64,000 nt of DNA from Isoetes taiwanensis (GCA_021234155.1 JAJEKV010000193.1:190001-254000); one strand, 5' to 3'; numbered from the stretch's first letter, positions 44,134 through 55,795 are shown. The notes: generated from the sequence alone by a model not told the origin. Numbers and translations are program-made.

Positions 44134-46040
44134 TTACCCCGACTCCTCTAACAAATCTCTTACATACTGCTCAATTTCCATCCACTTTGCCCTAGCTAAA
44201 CCTGGCCCCCAAGCTGGGCAACCATAAAGCACAACTGTCTGCACCATTACTTTAAACATAAGCCTCCTAAGAGACCAACACCAGATGTTTCTTTGTCGCC
44301 ACAGGCTCAGAGAATAATACAAAGCACGGAAACCTCCAGACACGCGTTTCCCCACCGCCATAGACCACCTGTAGTCATTAGTAAACTCAATCCCCAAATA
44401 TTTATACCTTTTTACCTGTTCCAGAGTTTCCCCATCAAGATGCATTACTATTGATTCTCGAGAACCAACGACCATAACTTTAGTCTTAGTTTTATTCACT
44501 TTCATGCCAGTTTTCTTGCAAAACTGCTCCAGCACATACAACAAACGCTGCAAACCCGTTGCTGTCCTAGAAACAAGTATCACATCATCAGCATAAAGCA
44601 AAAGTCTCAGAAAATATTCACCAACCTCCACTCCCACATCCGCGTTCATTAACCATGCCTCAATCTCATCAATAAAAAGGCCAAAAAGTACCCCTGCTTC
44701 ACCCCAATATTGCTCTCTACTTTCTCCAGGCCATCTAATGGAAATGTAAGTTCCACCAACACTTTTTCGTATAGCCGTGAAACTGCCTTTCGTAATGGAA
44801 TAGGTATACCCAAATTATCCAAACGTGCTCCTAGATGTGTACGAGGTACTCGATCGAATGCCTTCGTAAAATCAACAAAACAACAGTATAATGCATGGCC
44901 TGCACCCTTAGCTCCCTCTGCCATGACGCGCAAAGTTACTAGGTGATCCACTGTGGAGTGATCTTTTCTGAAACCTGCTTGGCCTAAGGCTCGCACCCCA
45001 TGCGTATCAGCCCAACCAGAAATCTTTTTCTCGATTATAGCCCCAAAGAGCTTAGCCATCACACTACTAATCATAATAGTGCGATAATTCTGAATACAAG
45101 CTGGATCCCCAGCTTTTAGAATAGTCACAATCCTGTTCTGGCACCATTGGTTAGGAAAACCAACATTAAGCGCCAAGTTAAACAACTCGGCCACTTTAGC
45201 ATGAAGAGTCTCCCCTCCCCATTTAAGCATCTCAATGGCAAAGCCTTCAGTATCTCTAGCTTTCCCATTTGCCATCTTTTGCAAAGATATCTTTACATCC
45301 TCCGCATCAAATATATCTGGCGCATCTCCCGATACTAAATCCATAGGGGCTGCCCCTGGCACAGTATAGAGCTCGCGGGCATAATCTAGTAACTCATCTC
45401 TACTAAAATCCCCTGCAGCAGATATTGCCAGTTTCAGTTTAGCCCAAAAATCCTTGGGAAAATACTGGAGTTCATGTAGAAGCTTCTCTTGCCATTCCTT
45501 TTCCCAAATTCCCTTTTTCTTTTTTATAAGCTTCTTAAATTTCTTTCTAGCTTCCAGCTTGGTGTAAGAATGATAAAAGTCTCGTCTAGCTTGTGCACAT
45601 TCTTCATCCCACCACGGTTGAGACTTTCTCAAATGTATACCACCCTTAGTCTTCCCAAAGACTCTAGAGGCCACTTCAAATATTGTATTCATAAGCAATG
45701 TATTTTTTTCTGATAAATCTCCTGACCATTCAATAGCCTGGAGAGCATTTTCCATTTCTATGGCGTAATCTGCGGCCTTTTCCCATTTGCACTTCAACTT
45801 ACCTTGCGGAGCATATTTAGCAGTTTCCTTACACAACTTTACAGACAAATTAAACTTTAGAGCGGTGTGATCATTTCGGAGTTCTACCTCTACCCAAAAA
45901 TCCTCCACAATTCTCAACCAAGCGGGTTCTCCCGCTAGATAATCTACCACACCGTCCCTTGTGGTCTCGATGCATGTCATGCTCCCGGAAGAAGGAAATA
46001 TGGGTATACCATTAAAAATCACCATTTCAAATGGACTCAC
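44134..46040 (-). pseudogene. LINE ORF2 reverse transcriptase
   Basis: The RT fingers and palm carry motifs YRTIMISSVMAKLF, AGFRKDHSTVDHL, FVDFTKAFDRVP (motif A Asp), GVKQG (motif B start) and LLLYADDVILV (motif C, YADD). Between GVKQG and the next frame, about 14 bases coding the usual C-P-L-S-P segment are missing at about 44650, which shifts the frame. The linker upstream (DEECAQARRDFYHSY) is LINE-typical. The enzyme would copy element RNA at a nicked target; this copy is broken in motif B. Confidence 0.92.
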
Positions 46041-46082
46041 ACAAGGCTAAAGCACATGATGTCCCATGTCGTTTTCTTGAAA

Positions 46083-46667
46083 TCATCGAGAAAATCTTTG
46101 CCAACCTGCTAAATTCATTTCATGATCAGACAGTTCTTGTAGCCATAAATCTCTTATCCCTTCCAATTTGGTGCCCGCCTGATGCTGAGCAATCCGACCA
46201 TTAAAATCTCCAGTCAGAAACACCGGTCCTTTTAATTTAAATTCAGCAATGTCTTTTGCAAGATGGATAAATGGATCTTCAGAGGAAATACCTGATTGCT
46301 TGTACACAGAACTATCTGGTGGAGCAAAATATACCACTGCAATATAGATTACAATCTGACCTCTAATTTCCAGCCACATATACTGTTTAAATTCACATGT
46401 TTTTACCACTTTTATTGCTTGAACATATTGCGCACGCACATAGCAAGCAATGCCACCAAAACCTCTGCCTCTTCCCATACCTTTTATGTTCCATACTGAT
46501 TCAATTAATGCAAATCCTGGCAAGTTTCCTAACCTATTCGTCTCATGTTCCCAAGTTTCTAGAAGAACAAACAAATCTATAGCTTCCAAAATAGATGCAA
46601 TTGTAACTTGTTTTCTGTCATTAAAACCGTTAATATTCCAAATCAAACACCTGAGGGTCCCGAGTTC
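46083..46667 (-). pseudogene. LINE ORF2 endonuclease domain, same frame as ORF1
   Basis: An APE-type endonuclease starts IWNINGFNDRKQ, with VLLETWE (catalytic Glu) and VFLTGDFNGR (GDFN). It is open directly from the ORF1 stop TAG (46668-46670), without a frame change and without an ATG before the domain. It stops prematurely at 46083 (WQRFSR), after which sense continues in another frame. Confidence 0.85.
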
Positions 46668-47483
46668 CTATTCCACAATCTTAGCTTGACTTCCACTTTC
46701 CTTAACCCATAATTTGCCTCCTTGAATGTATGCATGCTTTCCCGCTGCTTTATATGCTTGCATCTTCTGCAATTTATCCCTAAATTCCTTCTGTTGTTGC
46801 TGCGTGAGATCATCGTTTAACCAGAGCCTCTGCCCTTTAAGCACGCCCCTGTTAAACATGACTCGATCTCGTGCTTGCACACTTTGAAACTTAATTATAA
46901 TTGGTCTCGGTTTATCTTCTTGTTTCTTTCCTACTCGGAAACAGCTAACAAAACCAGGATCATGTAAATGCATTATGTTTTCAAAGAATTCACTTACTGC
47001 TTTTGTCACATCTGCTTCTTCTTCAGAAAGGCCTGACAGCTTAAGATTTGATCGCTTACTGGCACGGGCTTGTTCTTCTCTCATAACATTACTAACACAG
47101 TCTTCCATATATTCAGCAATCTTTTCTACGTTGCCTGTCCCTTTTGCATCTCTATCTTCATGTTCAATTTTCATCTGCTCTACATGATTTCCCATTGTTC
47201 CCAGTCTTTCTGTCATAAGTTTTAATTCAGCATTTACAGAAACCAGTTCCTGCTCTACATTGCCCACTGTTCCCAGCTTTTCTTTCACAAGTTTTAATTC
47301 AGCATTAACAGACACAAGCTCTTGTTTTAAGCTTCCAATTTCTCTCTGCAATTGATTAACCTGTTCTCGCAATTGAGTATTTTCCAAGTCCTGTGCTGCT
47401 AACCGCGCATCCTCGGCATCCCATCGAGCTTGAATCTGAGCAAAGAAAGCATCGATTTTCTCTGAAACCACCTTGTTTGCCAT
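46668..47483 (-). CDS. LINE ORF1 protein (coiled coil, RNA-binding)
   Basis: From an ATG at 47483, 271 codons. The N-terminal half is a long coiled coil (QLREQVNQLQREIGSLKQEL) with a 24-residue internal duplication (QELVSVNAELKL twice). The C-terminal half (SNLKLSGLSEEEADVTKAVS, FRVGKKQEDKPRPIIIKF, RLWLNDDLTQQQQKEFRD) matches the RRM-like plus C-terminal domain of L1-type ORF1 proteins, which coat element RNA as nucleic-acid chaperones. It ends at TAG. Confidence 0.88.
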   Translation of the reverse strand: MANKVVSEKIDAFFAQIQARWDAEDARLAAQDLENTQLREQVNQLQREIGSLKQELVSVNAELKLVKEKLGTVGNVEQELVSVNAELKLMTERLGTMGNHVEQMKIEHEDRDAKGTGNVEKIAEYMEDCVSNVMREEQARASKRSNLKLSGLSEEEADVTKAVSEFFENIMHLHDPGFVSCFRVGKKQEDKPRPIIIKFQSVQARDRVMFNRGVLKGQRLWLNDDLTQQQQKEFRDKLQKMQAYKAAGKHAYIQGGKLWVKESGSQAKIVE

Positions 47484-47552
47484 CTCTGATACGTTTCGAC
47501 CTGAAGCGGCAAACTGCCGCCCAATCGACCGCCTTTGCTGACGTGTCCGCAA

Positions 47553-48429
47553 TGTGTGCCCGCCTTATGTCTGTTCCAAAAGCACGCCACTTTTGCATAC
47601 CCTTGTTTCAATATAGTGTTGTGGTGTGTGACATGCTATTTTGCAAGGTTGCAAATTTTTACATTATAGTAGTGGGTGGTTTAACATTTTCTTGTTTTAA
47701 TGAGAAGAATGTGGTGTTTGATTAGCATTTGCAGATAACAACACATCAATATACACAGAACACTTTTTACATTGTATTCACTTGATATGAAGATTACATC
47801 ATGGAGGGATTAGTTCTTGAATACCACGCAAGGCAGAGGCAAGGGCCCAGGTCAAGCATCAGGTAGCAAACCCATGAGCCCCCCCCCCGGAAAACCACGC
47901 AGAAGTCCATGCTCCCGTCAAAGAAGAGAGCCAGACAAGACAAATGATGGCCTCCGGAGAGTTCGGCCTTAATATAGTGGGATTCCAGGCACTAATGACG
48001 ACACTACAAGATTCCCTTAGATCATGCATATCATTCAAGAGTTGGTGACCAAGATCTGCCATCTATCTATTTTGGCCTAAGGCCGTTGTACTATATATAT
48101 GATCAGTAGAGATAGATCTCAAGTTTTTAGATAAGACTTAGTGTTGTCTTGTTTCATTCCTCTCTCTTGACGAGAGCTCATGCACTTTTTGATGTTCAAG
48201 GAACCTTATCTTGGCATATAGTCTCTTTATTTTTCTGTTTGTTTCCTTCTTTCTGTTCTGATCTCTTTGCAAAATCTAGCGTGACACTCTGCTAGGATTT
48301 GTCTGCTTCATCCAAGGGTCCTCAAAGAGGGCTGTCTTGCAGGGGATCCCAAACCCAGACTCTAAACAAGACTGTTAAAAATTACATGGATGCATAAGAA
48401 AGAACATCTACATGAAAGGAGCGGATGAA
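47553..48429. other. no gene recognised
   Basis: It may hold the 5' UTR of the LINE. A C9 run lies at about 47880. Confidence 0.5.
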
Positions 48430-48915
48430 CAGCCTGCCTCAAGGTCTTGAATTAAGCAATGGTGAAGGAACCCTGATGTATAATTTTAAAAGTTGTAGTT
48501 TGTGACTGAGCCATTTGAGACAAAATCGTATTGGCCTTGCACTTGTATATAATAGACCTCGCTACTTCCAGCCTCGGCAGTGATAACCCATGACACAATA
48601 ACTGAGTTGCCTTCATAGTTTTCTTATGTGAGATGCACCTGAAGTGTCAACATTTAATCCTATTCAAAATATCAAATGATGCGAACATAATAAAACAATT
48701 GTTTCCTCACCAGTTGAGGTGCATTGTAACCTGAAGGAATCCATAAATATTCACTATTATGTGGAAGATCAACAGATGGTTCAAGGTTCTGTGAACATAT
48801 TTACTTGTTGTCCCAGCATTGCAGAGAGCATTTTGAGAAATGATAGTGCAAAGTGCCCAAACAAAATAAAAGCTACCACAAGAAATCGGATGAGCTTTGA
48901 GAGCTAAATGTTCTC
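48430..48915 (-). pseudogene. purple acid phosphatase N-terminal fragment
   Basis: Minus-strand blocks in order: hydrophobic signal-peptide-like LIRFLVVAFILFGHFALS (about 48895-48840); CNAGTTSKYVH and PSVDLPHNSEYLWIPSGYNA; then, after a retained GT-AG intron of about 60 bases, VHLT-stop-ENYEGNSVIVSW, YDFVSNGSVTNYNF-stop-NYTSGFLHHC. This is the fibronectin-III-like N-terminal domain of plant secreted purple acid phosphatases. Two in-frame TAA stops and frameshifts kill it, and the metallophosphatase domain is absent. The retained intron argues against a processed origin. Confidence 0.85.
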
Positions 48916-51564
48916 ATTCTTCTTGTTGTTCTTGATCTTTGTCTCTATTTAAGATTTCTTCCATTTGATCTTTGTCATCCATTTGAACTTCTTATCCATT
49001 TAAGATTTCTTCCTTCCTTCCTTCCTCTAATGCAACTAAGAGAGCACAGACCTTTGTATACTCCACCTACTGTCGATGTGACAAAAAAATTGAGGCAGCC
49101 AACCAAGTTCAATGGAAGATCAAAAGTGGCTTTTGGTCAATCCTTCTAACTCTACAATTTCTTGCAGAAAAAGGGTTAGGTTAATGGAATGGCGATCATA
49201 GACAATGGAGCAGATGGAAAAGGCCATTGATGATGGCATCATGTAAAGGCCTCCTAACACTATGGCATTCTCAAAAGCACTCCTGTAGATTAGGTAATTG
49301 GTTTAATTGATGTAAAACTCATATCTGTGCCTAAATGTTTGACCAAAGAAAGGAAGGTCCCTATACATTTTCACCAAATGATATAATTGTCATATGTTTT
49401 TTGTGTTTGGAAATGAGGCGGGCATCCAATTTGTAATAATATATCTTTTGCAGTTTTGCATATATGAACGTATTCAAAGATGGATGTCTGGTTTTAAAAT
49501 TGTTTCTTGCCAGGACAATTCACAGCCACCTCAGTAAGTCCCAACTGGCTCATGGTGTCGAAGAGGTGTTTGAAGTCTGGGTGCATACACTTTAAGAGGC
49601 ATGAGACATGATGTCGAGCATGAGACATCAATTCTTAAAAATAAGATGATACGCATGAGACAGATGTTGAGCCAACACCCTCGAACCCCAAACAAAGGCG
49701 AGTAGAAGATAGTAATGGGTCAACACCATTAACGAGATATACTTTGATTCATTTAGAATGTAAAATCTTGCACTTTTGTAACGCCATACCTGCAAGAAAG
49801 ACTTTCATATAATTTAAGGATTTGGATGATGTTGTGTGTGACTAGTTCCTAGGATTAAAGATCTAAAACCGTAGGGTTTTTGACTATTTCATTATATATG
49901 GACTACTGCAATGCCAAAGCCATATGTGTAACCTTGGGCTACTGCACTTTTGTGGTAGGAAGGCACTTTCATCGAAGTTGGCACTATCTATTTTCAATAT
50001 GCTGGCAGACTCGGGGTAATACCTTCATGGATGAATAACGCATAATGATATGTTTACATATCTTTTAGTATCTTCAAGAAACATGTTTTCTATATCATTG
50101 TTAAGGTTCTAGATTGAAATGACTCATGGCAGATATACTAAAGGGAATAAAATGAGAGATAGAGATCTAATGGCAGGCTTGGGCTTAGAGCAGCTATGGA
50201 CTTATCAGCAGAAAGCATGAATTATATATAAGTTGTTTGGTGCATGGTTTGACAACTTTGCAGCAACTATTTCGGTGGACTTCTGAAAATAGACCACATT
50301 TGCTTATTTGTGATGGCCATGGGATCATGCCAGCTTGAAAGCCATCCAACGTGCCAAGAGAATTGGTCTCCATATCCTTTGCTCACATGCTCACACTAGC
50401 CATAAATTGCAGCCATTTGACTATCCTACTTCTCTCTATTTAAAACTCATTTTAGAAGGAACAATGGTGTCTACATGCATGCTAGACCAAAGGACAACTT
50501 GAATATACAAAAGAGGGTATGGCTGTGATGGTGTCTACATCATTAAAGGAGTCTTTGACTCATTTCAATATTGATGTTGGGAAGTTATTTACTTGCGTAT
50601 ATGCCATAAATAAATTGACATAATTCCTTATTTTGATGGACTATTTTGATTGACTATGGATTAAATTTTAAATGCTGTTAGTTAGATCTAATGGTCGAAT
50701 TTCAAAGGACATTAGTTAGATCGAATATCGCCCTCCTGAATCATTTGGAATGCAATCACGTTGTGGTGGATAAGTAGGGTCATTGTTGGATACATGAATC
50801 GCATCTTTGGGCAAACCAACCATTGGGAGTGCCATCTTACGGATGCCGGTGGATGGCTACACAGTTAGGTCCCAGAGAACGGAAAGAACGATGAACCTAG
50901 TGGATGGAATATTATAGATCCTGGACAAAGATTTTGCATTGTGGATCTCGAAGCCAAGGATTCAGTTGTGGATCCCGAGCTAGCGGATAGCGTTTGGTGA
51001 TGTCAAGAATCGGTATCGTTTACTGGTGGTGCTTACACGTTGATATTGCAGGTGCAGATCCCGAGCTAGGGTTGCCCAATGGGGTTTCTCGACCTCGATA
51101 TTGCAAATGGGAATCCCGATGGCTGATATCCACAACAAGATCTCAGACCTTTGCTTCCAGGATGGGAAATTCCAGCTCTCGGCATGAAGATATGATCAGG
51201 GAGTGTAGAGTCGGAATCAACGGTTTTCATACACTGGCCTTGTTGACGGCACAGATTGACTGTGCTACCTGATACTTGCTAATGATCTTGTTGTGCAGGA
51301 TGATGGAGATGGATACTACAAACAATGAATTGACCTATTTTTGAAGGTCCTAAATCTAACTGAAAATAAAACCATCATTCATTTATTTTGAGATTATGTC
51401 TGTTTCAAAATCATGCCATTTTCGTGCATCATTAGGGCATGAGTTGCTGTGAAGCCTCATTTGTAATGTGCAAAATGTGAAGGTAAATGTATACATTATA
51501 TTGTCTTAAAAATCCATGGTGAAATTCATTGCACGGTTGCAAATACAAACAAACTTTTTGAACA
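48916..51564. other. no gene recognised
   Basis: About 2.6 kb without a supported feature. A 14-bp motif, GATCCCGAGCTAG, recurs at about 50972 and 51057. Confidence 0.5.
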
Positions 51565-51716
51565 ATGAATAGAATAGAATAGAATAAATTTTTTAACGTC
51601 CACGGAGACCAATAAGTCATGGGACCCATACAATGGGCTAGTACAATCATTACTACTAGGATTAAAAAACCCCTACCTCGAAAGGTTTTCAAGGGAAAAC
51701 CCTTTGCAGTAATGGA
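51565..51716 (-). mobile_element. third copy of the LINE 3' UTR with (TTCTA)n tail
   Basis: Minus-strand sense repeats the 3' UTR of the 35.5 and 36.4 kb copies (GAAAACCTTTCGAGG through GTGGACGTTAAAAAA) and ends in (TTCTA)n at 51567-51584. Only the UTR is present. Confidence 0.85.
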
Positions 51717-51757
51717 AAACACATAAATTGATACAATATTGCGGGTTTTTTTTTTAT

Positions 51758-52371
51758 TTAACAATTGGAAAATAAACCCTTTTCTTGTACATATTTTTCT
51801 AAGAAAAGGTCGATGTACGAAGTCCTATCTAGCTCTGAATGCTCCAGAACAACATCAGGCACAGTTTTGTTTGCAACAAGGCCTCTCATAACATCTATGA
51901 ATTTAAGTAAGAAATTATCGCTCTCAAAGTTGTTTAAATGGTAAGAAGGTGGATTAAGTGCTTGAGTCTGACTAAAGAAGCACTTAAGTGCATCATCATC
52001 TACAATGATTATGTCATCCTTCTTCTCGATTCCAAGACGATCCATCATTGTCCCCATGTCCTTAATGAACACAGATTTACTTGCCTTGTCTCTTGGATTT
52101 GACAAATGAAGACAATCGCTCTGGTCCCATTTGCATACCAGACAACACCTCCAGGATTTCCTTAATATTTTGATGCACCATAGATGACCAGACCCCCACC
52201 CTGAATGCTTCATCTAATATATCCTTCCAAGTATGGACGAGGATATATCCACTTGTTGTTTTACTCCAACGGCTCTTGTTTGAATTGTGCTATATGGTAG
52301 TCTTCTTAGGAAAGGTCTTACATAGGACTCCGTTTATATCGAAAACAAATATCTTATTACACGAAGGTGGA
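51758..52371 (-). pseudogene. FCP1/SCP-like HAD phosphatase domain, frameshifted, DxN variant
   Basis: Minus-strand sense: NKIFVFDINGVLCKTF (about 52361-52310) is HAD motif I with DIN in place of DxD. EAFRVGVWSSMVHQNIKEIL (about 52205-52150) is the motif II region. After a one-base shift come CKWDQSDC, KSVFIKDMGTM (motif III Lys) and KDDIIIVDDDALK (motif IV acidic pair), then a stop at 51758. This is the order of plant NLI-interacting-factor/CTD-phosphatase-like proteins. With Asn in the second acidic position the general acid is lost, so catalysis is doubtful even without the frameshift. An in-frame TAG follows motif I. A decayed copy. Confidence 0.75.
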
Positions 52372-52770
52372 GCACTGAAAGGTTCAAACCAAGCAAAAAT
52401 AAGTAACATTGTTCATGCAAGAAGACAGCTAATGCACGCTTGGAGTGATTTCAATTACTTGTTGCTCGCGCCGAGTGTAAATTCCTTACAGCAAATCACG
52501 CCAAGCACGAATTCTAAAAAGCAAGAAACTGTGCAATGACCATGAAGGTCACTGTAAAGGACGTTATGATTGTTGGAAGTGATGTACTTGATATGCATTT
52601 TAAAATTTGCATCTCAAGAGCATCAGAACCAATGGTCCTAACGTGCTTCATAGTTGGCAACATGAATAGGTTCAATAATCAATACGTATTATTCAAATAA
52701 TATGGCACAAATTTGAAGTATAATATGTCAAAAATATGGCCAAAAAAATTTTTCGGTGTCGGAAACTTTC

Positions 52771-53054
52771 CGTGTAAGCGAAACCTTAGTTTCGCTTACG
52801 CAAAATAAAGAAATAAAAAATTATTATTTTTGCGTAAGAGAAACTTCAGTTTCGCTTATGCGAAACAGTTTTTGCGTAAATGAAACTGATATTTCGCTTA
52901 CGTGAAAATTCAATATTTTTTTTTATATTATTGTTTCCGCGTAAGGGAAACAACTATTTCGCTCATGCTGAATTTTCTTTTTTTACGCGAAAATCTAAAA
53001 AAAAAATAATAATAATATCTTCGCTTACGCGAAACTGAGGTTTTGCTTACGTGA
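52771..53054. repeat. array of about 30-bp imperfect palindromes
   Basis: Four palindromes of the form GCGTAAGNGAAAC-n4-GTTTCGCTTACGC sit at about 52772-52801, 52832-52862, 52874-52904 and 52939-52968. A fifth, rearranged copy lies at about 53020-53053. They are spaced by AT-rich sequence of 12-35 bases. Confidence 0.85.
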
Positions 53055-53274
53055 ATTTCTTTTTTTTTTCTGACCGGCGAGGGAAAAATATTAAAAATAC
53101 GTATTTTTGGACTTTATATGTCTAGAAAAATAATTCTGTACATATAGAGCCTATCCCTAGTTGGCAAATATGGTGCTAGGCCAGAATGTGCATTTGGGAA
53201 TTCACGTCTAGCATGAATTGCTTTGTTAAACAACAAGTAACTGAAATCACGTTTGGCGCATAAAGGAACATGGG

Positions 53275-53520
53275 TAAAAGTATGCTGGTGGGGTACAAAA
53301 AAGCGCGACTCCAGCACTTAGATCAGCACCCTGCACCTACTATTCTATCATAGTATTCCACTTGTCATTTATTGGAGCTGTTACATATTTCTATTAATTA
53401 CCTAATTACCATGTGCTAGTACCAGTAACACCCTAAACAAGCTGCCATACGGGGTGCTATATGAGTGCTGTGAGCATGTGTCCGGACGCCTGCTTTTGTA
53501 CCCCACCAGCATACTTTTGC
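53275..53520. repeat. 29-bp inverted repeat pair
   Basis: AAAAGTATGCTGGTGGGGTA at about 53276-53295 has its complement at about 53499-53518, extending to about 29 matched bases per arm, around a 190-base loop. Confidence 0.85.
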
Positions 53521-54227
53521 GATGTATCTCACTTTTACCTTTCTTCAGCATTTACATTAAAAACCATTCTTGTTCAAGTTGGTCAGCTTTTGAAACGTAT
53601 TCAAAAGAGGATCTACACTGTCTTCCTCATCATCATCATTACCCTCTTCCTCGTGGTCTGCTACATCAAACACAGTTTGTAGAAACTGATCATCTAATGG
53701 AAAGCATTGCACATCTTAGTTACATGTCATAATTTAAAGCTAAATGACCACTATCCACTTAGAAACATGACTTCTTTATTATAAGGTCAAGCTTCAAAAC
53801 TTGATTATGCTGAAAGATGACTGCAGCCTAGTAAATTAGACTAAATTTCTTATGGTATTTGGATCACTATAGGACTGGAACATGTATGCCTTAATTTGGC
53901 CTTAATTGCTGGGAGTTTACATTCTTATAGTAGTACATGCCTTAATTTGAAGGCCTTAATTTGGAGGCATAGGGCACAGACAAGTTTAGACCAGGCCTTA
54001 ATTCATTGAAGGCCTTAATTTGGCCTTCATTACTGGGAGTTTATATTGTAAAGATATAGCAGTACAGGGTTGACTTAAGGACAGATTTGAAACAGGCTTT
54101 AGTCATATTATTAATTATCTAGAGTAAATGTAGCATCCATTGTGTGAGCATCCTATTGTAGATGAATACAAATGCTAATAGCTAATATGCTACAGAATAT
54201 GCTAATAGATAATATGCTACATTGTTT
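53521..54227. other. no gene; imperfect direct repeats
   Basis: CCTTAATTTGGCCTTAATTGCTGGGAGTTTA (53888-53920) recurs in altered form at about 54008-54042 (GGCCTTCATTACTGGGAGTT). Confidence 0.6.
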
Positions 54228-55100
54228 TGTTCAGATCGTGCTTTGTCTCATTTGGTATTTTTGTAGGGGAAAGGACCACAATGTTCCCTGAGTTGGATAA
54301 TAAGCACTACCTCATGAGCGATGGTTGGATTATGGCTGAACAGAAAAAAGTGAAACAAGAAAGAAAAAGAAAGGACAAGGAACTAATTGAGGCATCTAGG
54401 AAGGAAAAGAGAGATGAGAAGGAGACACAAAAGCATGCAGATGTTGAATGGGAGACTGGCACTAGGAGGTTGAGAAGCTTCATATATGGAGCAAATCGAC
54501 CTCATATGCATTTATCTCAACTAAGAGACTTCAATATATCTGCATATCAGATGAGGAGGAGGATGTTTATGCTCTTGAAGATGAAGAGGCATTGTAATTT
54601 GCATGAACCGAATGAAGAGTTGCCTATGGCCAGAGAAGCATAAAAATAATATCATGTAAGTCTGCTCTAATTATTACATTAAACCTCTTTTTATTACTCA
54701 GCTAGCAAAATTCATACCTCCCTGTTGGGATAAGGGGCAATAAGGTTAAAAATAACTGATATTGAAATGTTGTGTTTTAGAGGGTCTAGACACGAGAAAT
54801 AAAGTGAATATATGCAAGGCAGATTAGTGGTGTCTGTTTGAATTGATCAAAACTGTTTTAAAAAGAATTGGTTGTTCAATTTTATGCATACCACCTTCGC
54901 AGCCTTCAACGTGCATTGTGGTATTCTATGGGGCTGCCACCTCAGCCCTAATGGTACCAATACCCCCACCATTTTGACACCTCATAACTTGAGGTGAATT
55001 TGCGAATTTAGCTAAAGACTAGGCTTGACATGGAGGCAAACTCATTAGGCATCATGTCATATGGTATGTATAGCCTTTAAGATGTTTTCAAGGCCGCATT
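54228..55100 (+). repeat. duplicated module, copy A, with a coiled-coil reading frame
   Basis: Begins TTGTTCAGATCGTGC (acceptor-like). It holds a frame (54260-54643) with TMFPELDNKHYLMSDGWIM, then a Lys/Glu-rich helix (ELIEASRKEKRDEKETQKHA), ending in a stop. A 450-base non-coding part with TTGACACCTCATAACTTGAG follows. Copy B repeats nearly all of it; copy A lacks about 16 codons of the helix. The protein is not recognised; a transposon-related exon is plausible. Confidence 0.75.
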
Positions 55101-55149
55101 TTCAATTACGCGCTTAAGTGCACATCCAGTTAGCCACCCCCCTCTCCGG

Positions 55150-55258
55150 ATACCCCATTTTTAAAATTTGGAAAAATTGTGAAAATGTCCTTGTATTTTG
55201 ATCAATTTATGAGAATACCCCTATATTTCTGATAATTATTAAAATGCCCTTTGCGGAC
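55150..55258 (+). repeat. left arm of a long inverted repeat pair
   Basis: AAAATGTCCTTGTATTTTGA ... AATACCCCTATATTTCTG is the complement, with drift, of 57446-57555. Confidence 0.75.
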
Positions 55259-55277
55259 GAATCCAGCCCCTTTTACG

Positions 55278-55795
55278 ACCTGTGCAATTCATTTCGGCAC
55301 TTCCAGCAAGTTTTTCACCATCTCACCTGCAAGCAAGTCTTCATCTGACCTGCCAGCAAGTCCTTGAACTTTTGACCTACTTCGAATTCTCAGAAGCAAT
55401 CCCACTTATATCACAAAGATGGTTTGCCACATACAATCAAAACTCTCTTCACATACAATCAAAACTCAAAAAATTATTTTCTAATCTATCATATTCACGA
55501 AGTTGGTGATCGATCTTCATTTCTTGTTGCAGAGCAGTGCAACAGGGCGATTTTTGCTCAATTAAAACATGACCAAAATCTGATCTAGAACTATGATTTT
55601 TCTTTGTTTGAAGACTAGAAGTAAAAAAAAAAACTACCAATTTGTTTGAATTTGAGCTTAGAATTGATGGGCTATTTTGAGTTGAGAATTGACAGGTTAT
55701 TTGGAGGATCCAAGGACGTCAAATCGATGGTGGCAATCGGTCTGCAAAACATCTGGCAGATCACGAGTAATTTTCAGCAGTATAGAAATAACCTG
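55278..55795 (+). repeat. duplicated interior module, copy A
   Basis: From CCTGTGCAATTCATTT to TTTTCAGCAGTATAGAAA, it matches 56868-57450 with small indels. No convincing protein. Confidence 0.8.

Larger units (their letters stand above)
43353..47552 (-). mobile_element. near full-length LINE, minus strand, inactivated
   Basis: The order ORF1 (coiled coil plus RNA-binding), endonuclease, reverse transcriptase, Cys/His C-terminus, 3' UTR is complete. It ends in an (AAAT)n tail at 43353-43376. Frameshifts lie in the endonuclease-RT linker (about 46040-46080), the RT core (about 44650) and the C-terminus. The 5' boundary is uncertain, and I found no clear target duplication. Confidence 0.88.
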
